Shown here piece after piece: positions 40,541-48,504 of a stretch of 64,000 bases of DNA (the first letter of the stretch is position 1; every line of letters starts with the position of its first letter). Both the position numbers and the translations under genes were made by a program. Location of the stretch: the NCBI RefSeq assembly GCF_017873335.1, contig NZ_JAGGKB010000003.1:210542-274541 (forward strand), written 5' to 3'. Under the pieces are notes generated by a model that searched no databases, was not told the DNA's origin, and saw nothing but the letters and a program-made list of their open reading frames with translations. Source of the DNA: Thermococcus stetteri (GTDB taxonomy: Archaea > Methanobacteriota_B > Thermococci > Thermococcales > Thermococcaceae).

Positions 40541-41788
40541 TCACTGAATCTTGTACCTCAGGAATGCCCCGAGGCCGCCGAAGGCCTTGTAGAACTGCTG
40601 GCCTTCCTCGGTGTCGAGGGAGATTATCTCCACGTCCGCCCCGCTCTCCTCAGCCATCTTTATGAGCTCCTCGGCGACATCCCACTTCTCGAAGGTTATG
40701 TTCTGACTGCCGCACTTCGGGCAGTGGGTGAGCCTCTTCCTATAAACGTGGAACTCCTGTTCGCTCATGGTCTTTACCTCTTCCCAGCCGCAGTTGTTGC
40801 ACTTCGCCCTAACGCGAACCTTGTCGTAGCCCTCGCTGATGAGGAGTTTGTCAACTGCCCCAAGCTCAAGGGCCTTCCTGACTTCCTTCTCACCGTAGGC
40901 TATCATACCAGTGTCCTTGACGAGGTGCCTGAAGAACTCCTGGATGAGATGGCGCTCCTTCACGGCCTCGTGGTCCCTAAGGATGTCGCTGGCCTTCTCG
41001 ACGAGCTCCTTGAGGCCGTACTCGCCGCTGTAGCTTATGTCAACGACGCCGATTATCTTCTTCCTGAGCTCGTGGTGGAGGTAGTCCCCCTCAACGAACT
41101 CCTCCTTCGTCGGTCCTGGGCCTCCGATGATTATGCCTTTGAGTTCACCCTTCTCAAGGAGAGGCAGGAAGGCCTTGTTGGCGTGCTCCCCAATCCTCTT
41201 CATGAACTCATGGGTTTCCTGCTCGCGAATCCTCTCGTAACGTCTCGCGGACTGACCACCGGCGCGGGTCTTTCCTGGGACGTTCGAGGTAAGCTCGTCT
41301 ATGACCTCTATTCTCTTTCCGCGGAGGAGACCTATTGTTGCCTCATTCTTCTCGACTGTTATCAACCCATAGGCGTCTTTAACGCGGAGCATCTCCTCAA
41401 GAGGCTCGGTAACGAAGGTCTGGTCACATCGATAGAGCCTGACGTTGAGCGGCTCTGGAGGGACTATCGCCCAGAGCTTTATGTCGCTGACCCCCTCCTG
41501 CTCGCTCACGTTTCCTACGAAGAGGGCTAAACCGTTCTCGGGCGTCTGCTTGTAGAGCTTTAGGTGCTGCATTGCTCTTTCAAGTGCCCCAAGGACGTTC
41601 TTTCGGGTTGACTTGCTCTTGATGTTCTGGGCGGTTCCGTATTCCTCCCTAAGCTGTTGCATGACCTTGTTTATGTCGTAGCCGGCTGGAATGTAAAGGC
41701 TAACGAGCTCGGTTGCACGACCTCGATAGCTCTTCAGCTCCTCTACCTTCTTCTTGAGTTCATACATTTCAGCAGACTTGCGAGACAT
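40541..41788 (-). CDS. prf1: Peptide chain release factor aRF1
   Basis: The 415-residue protein reads all three stop codons and releases the peptide. The codon-recognition NIKS is at residues 55-58 ([12 protein letters not shown]) and the hydrolysis GGQ at 177-179 ([11 protein letters not shown]). A C-terminal zinc ribbon follows (CNNCGWEEV and CPKCGSQNI). ATG 41788 follows GGTGATGCTC and is preferred to two in-frame starts within that ribosome site. It converges on the broken toxin gene with one base between them. Confidence 0.96.
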   Translation of the reverse strand: MSRKSAEMYELKKKVEELKSYRGRATELVSLYIPAGYDINKVMQQLREEYGTAQNIKSKSTRKNVLGALERAMQHLKLYKQTPENGLALFVGNVSEQEGVSDIKLWAIVPPEPLNVRLYRCDQTFVTEPLEEMLRVKDAYGLITVEKNEATIGLLRGKRIEVIDELTSNVPGKTRAGGQSARRYERIREQETHEFMKRIGEHANKAFLPLLEKGELKGIIIGGPGPTKEEFVEGDYLHHELRKKIIGVVDISYSGEYGLKELVEKASDILRDHEAVKERHLIQEFFRHLVKDTGMIAYGEKEVRKALELGAVDKLLISEGYDKVRVRAKCNNCGWEEVKTMSEQEFHVYRKRLTHCPKCGSQNITFEKWDVAEELIKMAEESGADVEIISLDTEEGQQFYKAFGGLGAFLRYKIQ

Positions 41789-41852
41789 GAGCATCACCTC
41801 TAACCTCTCTCGCTGAAATAGGCAAGAGAATGGTCTTTATAAAGGTTTGGAG

Positions 41853-42089
41853 CTAAAGGAGCGAGAGCAGGATAACGATGAACGCCCCCGGGATTCCGCC
41901 GATAGCTACTATTAAGAGGTTCAGGAGGTTGAGCTGGACGTGAATGATGCCTAGGAAGTTCAAGATGCCGATTATTAGGAGACCTGTTATGGTGTTTATA
42001 GCCAGCCACTTGATAACGGCGAGGGTCAGCTTGATGATAACCAACCCTACGGCTATGAGAAGGAAAAGGAGTATCAAGAGTTCAATCAT
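41853..42089 (-). CDS. BofA-family (pro-sigmaK processing inhibitor-like) membrane protein
   Basis: The 78-residue protein has two or three hydrophobic helices (LLILLFLLIAVGLVIIKLTL, INTITGLLIIGILNFLGIIH). The closing IVAIGGIPGAFIVILLSLL is the BofA motif. BofA controls an intramembrane protease in Bacillus. In archaea the function is unknown, although an M50 protease is encoded about 2 kb away in this window. Confidence 0.75.
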   Translation of the reverse strand: MIELLILLFLLIAVGLVIIKLTLAVIKWLAINTITGLLIIGILNFLGIIHVQLNLLNLLIVAIGGIPGAFIVILLSLL

Positions 42090-42098
42090 TCTTCCACC

Positions 42099-42659
42099 TC
42101 AGAGTTTTTCGAGGGCTTCCTTGGCTATATCGCCAAGCTTAACCCACTTTTTGCCCTCAAAGGGCAGTATCACTTTGTCCTCGACATCAACGAGCTCCTT
42201 AACCTTGTCCGAGAGCTCGCGCAGGCCCAGCTCACCCACAACCATGAGGGCGAAGCCCTTCTGGTTTTTGTCGCCTGTATCGAGTTGTTTTCCAAGCTCA
42301 TCAACTATCCACGCTCTGTACCTGTCTAAGAGTTCTGGATATGTCTTAACGATTGCATAGGCAAGTGTCATTGCGTTCTCTCTGACGTAGCTGTTCCTGG
42401 ACTCTATGAGGCTTAGAATTTTCCTAAAGGTCTCCTCGTTGAAGTGGCCCTTGATAATGTCAGGATTGCTCTTTACGAGATTGGTTATCGTGAGGAGAGC
42501 ATCTCCAACAACTCCGGGATTATTTGACGACAGTAGTTCAAAGAGGGCCTCTCTAATCTTCTTGTCCTTCACAGCCTCCTGAAGCAGAAGGTCGAACTGG
42601 CTTTCCTCAAGCATCTTTTGAACTTTACTCTTCTTGGATCCAAACGAGAGGAACGCCAT
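42099..42659 (-). CDS. HEAT-like repeat protein
   Basis: The 186-residue soluble helical protein has repeating units (IREALFELLSSNNPGVVGDA, ILSLIESRNSYVRENAMTLA, GFALMVVGELGLRELSDKVK) resembling HEAT/ARM repeats. Such proteins act as scaffolds; no partner can be read. It is upstream of the BofA gene on the same strand with a 9-base gap, so they are probably co-transcribed. Confidence 0.65.
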   Translation of the reverse strand: MAFLSFGSKKSKVQKMLEESQFDLLLQEAVKDKKIREALFELLSSNNPGVVGDALLTITNLVKSNPDIIKGHFNEETFRKILSLIESRNSYVRENAMTLAYAIVKTYPELLDRYRAWIVDELGKQLDTGDKNQKGFALMVVGELGLRELSDKVKELVDVEDKVILPFEGKKWVKLGDIAKEALEKL

Positions 42660-42777
42660 TGGGGGATCACCTTATTTAGGGTTGTCTCTCTAAAGATATA
42701 AAGTCTTTTCCCATGAGAGGCAAGTTAGTGGTATGGAAGTAGATACACAACATTATGTTTAGCCTTTTATTAAATAT

Positions 42778-42984
42778 TTAGGATTTACTGGAGTTCAAAG
42801 CAGAATCTATATCCTTTCCAACCTCTTTGTTGATCTCTTTAGCAGTTTTAACTTCTAATTCTCCGAGTTTTCTTGCATCTCCATGGATACCGATAAGATG
42901 GTGAACTATCCAAGCGACTATTATGAGCATCAATGCTATCATTATTAAGTACTCAATTGAACTCTGAGCAGAACGCCTCGCCAT
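42778..42984 (-). CDS. Class III signal peptide (type IV pilin-like) protein
   Basis: The 68-residue protein begins MARRSAQSSIEYLIMIALML. The AQSSIEYL stretch is the archaeal class III signal (Q-S-x-E at the cleavage site) processed by an EppA/FlaK-type prepilin peptidase and followed by one hydrophobic helix. The short mature part ends in a charged helix. It is likely a minor pilin. It is followed upstream by a second, similar gene on the same strand. Confidence 0.75.
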   Translation of the reverse strand: MARRSAQSSIEYLIMIALMLIIVAWIVHHLIGIHGDARKLGELEVKTAKEINKEVGKDIDSALNSSKS

Positions 42985-43041
42985 TGGCCAAGCACCACCA
43001 CAAAAGTTGAAAAGAATTAAAGAATTAAAACTAGCAACAAT

Positions 43042-43236
43042 TCATCCGCTTGTGTTGTTAAGGGCTTGGTCAAGTTCCTTCTGAAGCGCGTCGTTAATCT
43101 TCTTCTCGCCAGACTGTATATTCTTGCCAGTGTTTTCACCTGCTCCCCTAAGGTACCTTATGACCACCGCAATTATAATAAGGGCGGCCGCTATCATAAA
43201 CAGGTACTCGATGGCACCCTGGGCCTTCCTCTTCAT
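43042..43236 (-). CDS. Class III signal peptide (type IV pilin-like) protein
   Basis: The 64-residue protein begins MKRKAQGAIEYLFMIAAALI, with the class III cleavage context KAQGAIEY, one hydrophobic helix, and a short acidic/basic tail with NNTSG at the end. Together with the 42778 gene it makes a two-pilin unit. An HTH protein gene starts divergently 118 bases away and may regulate it. Confidence 0.75.
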   Translation of the reverse strand: MKRKAQGAIEYLFMIAAALIIIAVVIRYLRGAGENTGKNIQSGEKKINDALQKELDQALNNTSG

Positions 43237-43354
43237 TTCACATCACCTCCGAAGGTGTTCTTCAAAAACATAGTTTCCGAAAATCCTTATATAGGTTTCT
43301 GCTCAGATTTAAGGATGATACCATCAATATTGGGTAACATACAGAGGTGATCCC

Positions 43355-43921
43355 ATGGAGTTACTTACTTTTTATCACGAATCTTCCAATATTGAGGATT
43401 GTACAAGAACCATAGCAGATATGTCGAATAATACCTTGCAATCAAAGTTCGGTTTTATATATTCTTCAAAGATATATCTGAGCTTTGGAGCTTTTATGAA
43501 CCTCCAAGTTACGTTGCTTCTAAACGAGCGCAAAGATATGTTAAAGGGTCTCATAGCGGAGTACTCATCAGGGAAGAACAGAGAGAACGCTATTAACAAG
43601 TTACTAGAAGTCGTAAACTCAAAACTCCCCAGAGATGCCCAGGTTGTGGACTTCGAAGTTGGTACGTATGTGACACCGGTAACTAGGAGAGCCTATGCGG
43701 TGGCGGTCGTTGTTTACAACGCTCCATTGGAGCAGAAACCCTTCCAGGAGTTCAGCATGGAGGAGAGGCGGAGACTTATCGGACGAGTTCTCAGAGAGTT
43801 CAACTACAACCCAAAGGTGTTAAACATCTCAGAGCTTGCCAGAATGTTCGGGGTGTCGAGAGACTCCATATATTATGACATCCAGCAGATACTAAAGGAG
43901 AAATTGTCAAGGAAGGGTTAA
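43355..43921 (+). CDS. HTH-domain protein divergent from the pilin pair
   Basis: The 188-residue protein has an N-terminal alpha/beta region of about 135 residues without a family I recognise (FGAFMNLQVTLLLNERKDML, YVTPVTRRAYAVAVVVYNAP). Its C-terminal HTH is NISELARMFGVSRDSIYYDI. Position and orientation suggest control of the pilin genes, but that is inference. Its stop overlaps the end of the convergent M50 protease gene by 4 bases. Confidence 0.6.
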   Translation: MELLTFYHESSNIEDCTRTIADMSNNTLQSKFGFIYSSKIYLSFGAFMNLQVTLLLNERKDMLKGLIAEYSSGKNRENAINKLLEVVNSKLPRDAQVVDFEVGTYVTPVTRRAYAVAVVVYNAPLEQKPFQEFSMEERRRLIGRVLREFNYNPKVLNISELARMFGVSRDSIYYDIQQILKEKLSRKG

Positions 43922-45222
43922 TCCGTCCAGAGTGGTCTTGGAGTTGCCGTAATCACGAATATTACCAGCGCCACTAGTGCTAGAACTATTCTACTCTTCG
44001 AAATAGGGCTGACTTCATCGAGCGCCCCAGGATTTCCAGCCGAGCCTATAAAGATTATTAGTACGGCCCATATCAGCCAGCCAGCCCAGAGGTAGCTCAT
44101 CCCGACTAGGAGCAGGGCCACCGTGTAAGTTATTGCTCTGTGCGCCTTTTCACTGATGAACGCCCTTAAGATGTGGCCACCGTCGAGCTGGGCAACTGGG
44201 ATGAGGTTGAGGAAGGTCACCAGTATTCCGACCCATCCAGCCATGGCCACTGGATGAAGGAATATCACATAGTCTCCCTGGACGTTGAGCACCAGCCTTT
44301 CAAGGGCCTCGAAGAGCAGGTTGGTTCCAAAGTAGAGGCCGCCCTTCGTTGAGGGCACCATGCTCGCGGGCACAAGTATTGAGAGCTTCAGACCCAGCAC
44401 CGTCACGGGCACGGCGACGATGAAGCCCGCTATCGGCCCGCTGACGCCGAGGTCTATGGCGGCGTTTCTGGTTGGCAGGGGGGATTTCACCCTGATCACA
44501 GCACCTAAAGTCCCGAGGATGTTCGGGAACGGAATGAAGTAGGGCATCGTTGCCTTGACGCCGTGATAGGTAGCGGCTATCTTGTGGCCTAGTTCATGTG
44601 TGCCTATGATGGCCATGACGCTGACCGAGAAGGAGAGCGCGATTATGTATGGGTTTCTGAGGCCCGGAAGACCGTAGTGATCGAGAGTAGCGATGTAGCT
44701 GATTGCCAGGTAATAACCAGCGAAGAACGTCGAGAGTATTGTGAGCACGAGGAAAAGCCACGGAAGCCATGGATTGTCAGGGGGTATCCTTCCCGCTGGA
44801 AAGACGAACAGCACGACTTTTCCATCCCTCTTCTTAAGGGCGGCCCAGTAACCGAGGTTCTCAAGCTCCTTGAGGACTTTCTCAAAGTTCTTCTCATAGA
44901 TATCAAGAACTTCAAAAACCGCCACGTGTCCGTCAAAGCCGTGAAACCTCAGGGAGTAGAACTCTTCCAGCTTTGCCTCCACCTTGGGAGGGAGGCCGTG
45001 GGGTAATTCTCTTGGAACTTCAAGAGGGATTCCTTTCTCTTCTGGGCCAGAGGTACCTTCTTCTTCAGAACGGATATCTGGAGCCTCTCTCCCCTCCACA
45101 GCATAGCCAACGAGTATCATATCGCCGCCGCACTTAGGGCAAGCTTTCTCAAGCACGGGTTCGGTGGAATCTAGAACTTCCCTGTGACCACAGTTTACAC
45201 ACTCGTATATTCCCTTCGGCAT
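43918..45222 (-). CDS. Site-2-protease-family M50 zinc metalloprotease with N-terminal zinc ribbon
   Basis: The 434-residue protein opens with a zinc ribbon (YECVNCGHREV and KACPKCGGDM) and a soluble linker. It continues with a multi-pass intramembrane protease carrying GTHELGHKIAA (HExxH) and LIPVAQLDGGHILRA (the DG motif completing the zinc site). Such enzymes cut transmembrane substrates in signalling. The ribbon at the N-terminus is an extra regulatory or substrate-binding module. The start is taken as ATG 45222; an in-frame TTG is four codons upstream and ribosome sites are weak for both. Confidence 0.85.
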   Translation of the reverse strand: MPKGIYECVNCGHREVLDSTEPVLEKACPKCGGDMILVGYAVEGREAPDIRSEEEGTSGPEEKGIPLEVPRELPHGLPPKVEAKLEEFYSLRFHGFDGHVAVFEVLDIYEKNFEKVLKELENLGYWAALKKRDGKVVLFVFPAGRIPPDNPWLPWLFLVLTILSTFFAGYYLAISYIATLDHYGLPGLRNPYIIALSFSVSVMAIIGTHELGHKIAATYHGVKATMPYFIPFPNILGTLGAVIRVKSPLPTRNAAIDLGVSGPIAGFIVAVPVTVLGLKLSILVPASMVPSTKGGLYFGTNLLFEALERLVLNVQGDYVIFLHPVAMAGWVGILVTFLNLIPVAQLDGGHILRAFISEKAHRAITYTVALLLVGMSYLWAGWLIWAVLIIFIGSAGNPGALDEVSPISKSRIVLALVALVIFVITATPRPLWTD

Positions 45223-45261
45223 TTGGCGTCCCAAAAAGAAATCGGGAGGAGGGTTAAAAAC

Positions 45262-45657
45262 CTACTCCTCGAGGATTTCAACCTCCCCCGTGTCAGCATC
45301 AACGCGGACCCTCATCCCAGTCCTGAGCTTTGATACATCAACACCATCTATCATAGGAATACCCGCTATTATTGCCCCTGTGGCGACGATTGTCTCGGCT
45401 TCTCCGACGATTATTGCCTTAGGAGCTTTGTTGTTCTTTTTGAGGGCATATATAACGTAGGAACCAACAGTTGACCCCTTGCCCCTTGGAAAGACGAGTA
45501 TCTTGCCGGCTATACTCTGCCCCTTAATGTCGCTCTCCGCGTCTGTGACTATGCCCGTTTCCGAATCAACGCCGCCGAGGAAGGAGAGGGGCTTTTTGGA
45601 GACTATAACTTCGCCCTCTGCTTTTCCACCAACTATTTTCCTTCCCTTCAGCTTCAT
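45262..45657 (-). CDS. Phosphomevalonate dehydratase small subunit (DUF126, AcnX type)
   Basis: The 131-residue swivelling-domain protein has RKIVGGKAEGEVIVSKKPLS at the N-terminus and PRGKGSTVGSYVIYALKKNN with the catalytic Ser, matching DUF126. With the large subunit it forms phosphomevalonate dehydratase of the modified archaeal mevalonate pathway, which makes trans-anhydromevalonate 5-phosphate for isoprenoid lipids. It is 10 bases downstream of the large-subunit gene. Confidence 0.88.
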   Translation of the reverse strand: MKLKGRKIVGGKAEGEVIVSKKPLSFLGGVDSETGIVTDAESDIKGQSIAGKILVFPRGKGSTVGSYVIYALKKNNKAPKAIIVGEAETIVATGAIIAGIPMIDGVDVSKLRTGMRVRVDADTGEVEILEE

Positions 45658-45666
45658 TCTCCCACC

Positions 45667-46827
45667 TCATGGAGCCTCTTTTACCAAATTCTCAACGTCG
45701 TCGAGCCTCACGCTGAAGCCGAAGGAGCGGAAGTAGAATGCCGACTTGCCGCTGTTAGTGGCTATTCCCCTGTACCATCCCTTTATCGGTGAGACGACGA
45801 AGCATGAGTCGGGTATGATCTTTCCGTTGTAGCGCTCTATGGTTTCAGTGTAGCCGAGGGCATCTGCCAAGGCCTTCACCGCCCTACTGGCGGTTATGAA
45901 GAGCGGGATTTTGAGCGGCCTTCCGCGCATCCTCAGAAGTTCCGCGATCTCCTTGACCTCGGGCAGGGAAGCGTGCGGACAGCCGATTAATATCATGTCT
46001 ATGTCACTCCAGTCATCCTGGAAGGATTCTCTAACGGCTTTGAGATCAGACTCCTCGACGGTTACCGTCTCCAGTTTGTCAGTTACAGCATCTCTGTACT
46101 CGGGAGTCTCACCTTCGACGTGGTAGAGGGCTATTGAACCTGTTGCACCCATCGCGGCACCGAGCTCCTTAAGAAACTCAGTCCTTTCGGGCTTTAGGTT
46201 TTTGAAGTAAGGAATATCGTTCCCGAGGGTTTTGCCGAGGTAGTAGCCAAGGGCCGAGTAATTGGCAAAGGTCTTCACATTGGCCTCAACGTTAACGATC
46301 ACCGTGGCCTTCCTATTCTCGTCGAGATGGAGGCCATAGTTCGGGGTTTTGCCGACGATGGCAGCGGCGAGGCTTGAGGGACCACCTTCCCTGTTCGTTC
46401 TCGCTCCCAGTATGGAGTTAGCAAAGCTGACAGCCGAACTCTCGCTCCAGGCTACGTGATCCCCGAACTTGGGGAGGTTTGCGCCGTAGTATGGAGTGCA
46501 TGTGGAGGTGACCTCGATGCCCATTTTCCTGTAAAGCTCAAGAACCTCCATCTGCTTCCCCATGAACTCGTCGTTGCCGATTCCTGCCGGGTTGAGGGTC
46601 GTGTAGACGCTGACCTTCGCTCCAGCCTCAACGAAGTCCCTCAGGAACTCGATTCCAGCATCACCGATGTTCTTGTAAGAAACTCCTGCAACCTGGGCGC
46701 TCTTTATAGGGATGAGCCTGTCGGCGCCGTAGATGTCTCCCAGGGCTACGAGAATCTCCATCGCCTTCTGGAGGGCGTAGCCGTACTCTCCCGCTAAAAT
46801 TAGCTCCTCCTCCTTCGTCAGGTACAT
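45667..46827 (-). CDS. Phosphomevalonate dehydratase large subunit (aconitase X)
   Basis: The 386-residue AcnX catalytic subunit (start MYLTKEEELILAGEYGYALQ) contains KSAQVAGVSYKNIGDAG, TPYYGANLPKFGDHVAWSES, ILGARTNREGGPSSLAAAIV and IGCPHASLPEV, the Fe-S and substrate residues of the family. The upstream in-frame ATG at 46878 lies inside the TATA region, so ATG 46827 behind GGTGGTAGA is chosen. The TATA box appears to be shared with the divergent initiator tRNA gene. Confidence 0.9.
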   Translation of the reverse strand: MYLTKEEELILAGEYGYALQKAMEILVALGDIYGADRLIPIKSAQVAGVSYKNIGDAGIEFLRDFVEAGAKVSVYTTLNPAGIGNDEFMGKQMEVLELYRKMGIEVTSTCTPYYGANLPKFGDHVAWSESSAVSFANSILGARTNREGGPSSLAAAIVGKTPNYGLHLDENRKATVIVNVEANVKTFANYSALGYYLGKTLGNDIPYFKNLKPERTEFLKELGAAMGATGSIALYHVEGETPEYRDAVTDKLETVTVEESDLKAVRESFQDDWSDIDMILIGCPHASLPEVKEIAELLRMRGRPLKIPLFITASRAVKALADALGYTETIERYNGKIIPDSCFVVSPIKGWYRGIATNSGKSAFYFRSFGFSVRLDDVENLVKEAP

Positions 46828-46880
46828 TCTACCACCGGGGGAGTTAGGGGTGAAAGGGTTATAAAACCGCATCCACAAAA

Positions 46881-46888
46881 TTTATAAA
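46881..46888. promoter_or_regulatory. Palindromic TATA box between AcnX and initiator tRNA genes
   Basis: TTTATAAA at 46881-46888 is self-complementary and is the only strong TATA element in the 92-base gap. It lies about 36 bases from the tRNA start on one side and about 57 bases from the AcnX ATG on the other, suitable for both. It may therefore serve as a shared bidirectional promoter core, with orientation set by flanking BRE bases. Confidence 0.55.
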
Positions 46889-46919
46889 CCCTCCTCCGCT
46901 CATTAAGAACGGGTCGAGC

Positions 46920-46997
46920 AGCGGGGTGGGGCAGCTAGGAGTGCCCGCCGGGCTCATAACCCGGAGGTCGGAGGTTCAAATCCTCCCCCCGCTACCA
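46920..46997 (+). tRNA. Initiator tRNA-Met (CAT)
   Basis: The 78-base gene includes an encoded CCA. The acceptor stem is AGCGGGG with CCCCGCT, giving the A1-U72 pair of archaeal initiators. The anticodon arm is CCGGG-CTCATAA-CCCGG, with the three G:C pairs that mark initiator tRNA. The T arm is GGAGG-TTCAAAT-CCTCC. There is no intron. Confidence 0.95.
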
Positions 46998-47019
46998 GGC
47001 CATTTTTGTACATTGACGT

Positions 47020-47868
47020 TTATATTTGTTCATTAAGGAGTCCCAACTCATAAAGGACTTGTGCTAGCTTTTGTTGCTTTCTCTGGATTGTGAACCCAAT
47101 CTGAAGATAGTAGTTTAACACGCTTTTTCTACGATAAACACGGATTTCATACAAATCTTGTTTGTACTCATACCATTTACCACGTATTTTGACGGGAGTT
47201 CCCTTTGGTGACTTAAGGTATATCTTGGAGTGAATGTCCAACTCATCCAGCAACTCCGAGCATAGTTCAAGAACATCCAAGTCGTAGTTTGCAGCGCTAA
47301 CACACAAGCGTGATTTGGCAGAATTAGAGCTGTATCCAACCGTTCCCTCGCTGTCAAAGAACCCCCTCAAAAACTCCCTAGGATAAGCCTTCGTCACATC
47401 AAAAAGCCTCTCCCTTGGCCCTTTCAAGAACGTGAAGAGGCCCTTTCCGTAAGCTTCGACGTACCACCTATTGCTCCTCGTTTTCTCCCTCTCAAACCCG
47501 ACCGACGGGTTTAGGCCGATTTCTCTTAAAGCTTTAGCGAAGGCCTCTGCAAAATCCTTGTCGATAACCTTCAATCTAATCCCGTACCGGTGGTTGCTCT
47601 TCTGGAGCAGAGAGGCGTCGCCAATGTAAACTCCAACGATATATGCAAGCGCAGGAGACGAATTGAGGTTTATCTTTTTCATTTTATTAAACGTGTTATG
47701 TGTCCCTTTGCACCAGCGAAGGACAGTAGCTTTGGAAACCCTAACGTTGAGTTCTTTCGAAATTTCCTTTGTGATCTGCGAGTAGCTCACTCCCCGTTCT
47801 CTGAGCTCTAAAACTCGTCGATGAACTTCCGTAAGCTCCTCCTGAGACAGCTCTTGCAGGGTTCGCAT
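47020..47868 (-). CDS. Free-standing LAGLIDADG homing-endonuclease-like protein with N-terminal HTH
   Basis: The 282-residue protein has an N-terminal HTH region (RERGVSYSQITKEISKELNV, VSKATVLRWCKGTH), then two LAGLIDADG-type motifs: AYIVGVYIGDASL near residue 75 and FLRGFFDSEGTVGY near residue 165. Each retains the acidic residue (D and E) needed for metal-dependent cleavage. It is not inside an intein or intron. It lies 22 bases beyond the initiator tRNA on the opposite strand, which may have been its insertion site. The HTH could allow it to regulate itself through two repeats in its promoter. Confidence 0.8.
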   Translation of the reverse strand: MRTLQELSQEELTEVHRRVLELRERGVSYSQITKEISKELNVRVSKATVLRWCKGTHNTFNKMKKINLNSSPALAYIVGVYIGDASLLQKSNHRYGIRLKVIDKDFAEAFAKALREIGLNPSVGFEREKTRSNRWYVEAYGKGLFTFLKGPRERLFDVTKAYPREFLRGFFDSEGTVGYSSNSAKSRLCVSAANYDLDVLELCSELLDELDIHSKIYLKSPKGTPVKIRGKWYEYKQDLYEIRVYRRKSVLNYYLQIGFTIQRKQQKLAQVLYELGLLNEQI

Positions 47869-47871
47869 AAT

Positions 47872-47897
47872 AACTAGTTAAACTCGTTATTTTTAAA
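47872..47897 (-). promoter_or_regulatory. Promoter of the LAGLIDADG gene with tandem TAACnAGTT operators
   Basis: On the minus strand the gene start is preceded by TAACGAGTT and TAACTAGTT placed head-to-tail (47872-47889) between a TATA-like GTTTAAAAA (about 47889-47897) and the ATG at 47868. TATA is so close to the ATG that the mRNA should be leaderless. A protein bound to the repeats would cover the transcription start. Autorepression by the gene's own HTH domain is the simple model. Confidence 0.55.
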
Positions 47898-48018
47898 CTT
47901 TTCTCTAGAGTAATAAAATCAGGAGCATAGAGATGAGGGATAACTTTTTAAAGCTCGCTCCGATTTCCGAGCGAAGGGGCGGCTGGCGGGAGCTGGCCGT
48001 CACCTGGAGGTGTAAGAT

Positions 48019-48474
48019 ATGGCTAGGATACACGCGAGAAAGAGGGGTAAGTCTGGTTCAAAGAGGCCACCGAGGACCGCTCCGCCGGCTTGGGTCGAGT
48101 ACACGGCGGAGGAGGTTGAGGCACTCGTTGTCAAGCTCAGGAAGGAAGGCTACAGCACGGCCATGATAGGTACGATTCTCCGCGACCAGTACGGCATTCC
48201 GAGCGTCAAGCTGATAACCGGCAAGAAGATAACCAAGATCCTTGAGGAGAACGGACTCGCGCCGGAGATCCCGGAGGATCTCATGTTCCTCATCAGGCGC
48301 GCAGTCAACCTCAGGAAGCACCTGGAGCAGCACCCGAAGGACAAGCACTCAAGGAGGGGCCTCCAGCTCATCGAGAGCAAGATCAGGAGGCTCGTCAAGT
48401 ACTACAGGAGAACCGGGAAGCTCCCAGCCAAGTGGCGCTACGACCCAGAGCAGGCCAAGCTCCTGGTTCGCTGA
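48019..48474 (+). CDS. rps15: 30S ribosomal protein uS15
   Basis: The 151-residue archaeal S15 begins [20 protein letters not shown] and contains [20 protein letters not shown], then the rRNA-binding helices [20 protein letters not shown] and [20 protein letters not shown]. It binds 16S rRNA helices 20-22. A strong GGAGGTG ribosome site precedes the ATG. The leader (47940-48018) is GC-rich for this genome and contains CGCTCCGATTTCCGAGCG, a good hairpin, which might allow feedback control. It heads the block uS15-GAN-Pcc1-eS1. Confidence 0.95.
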
Positions 48475-48504
48475 TCCCTTTCCTTCTTCTTCCGGTGATG
48501 CCGC

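Noticed and set aside
47933..48166. ORF overlapping the start of rps15 in another frame
   Set aside because: It is an out-of-frame reading of the rps15 leader and gene.
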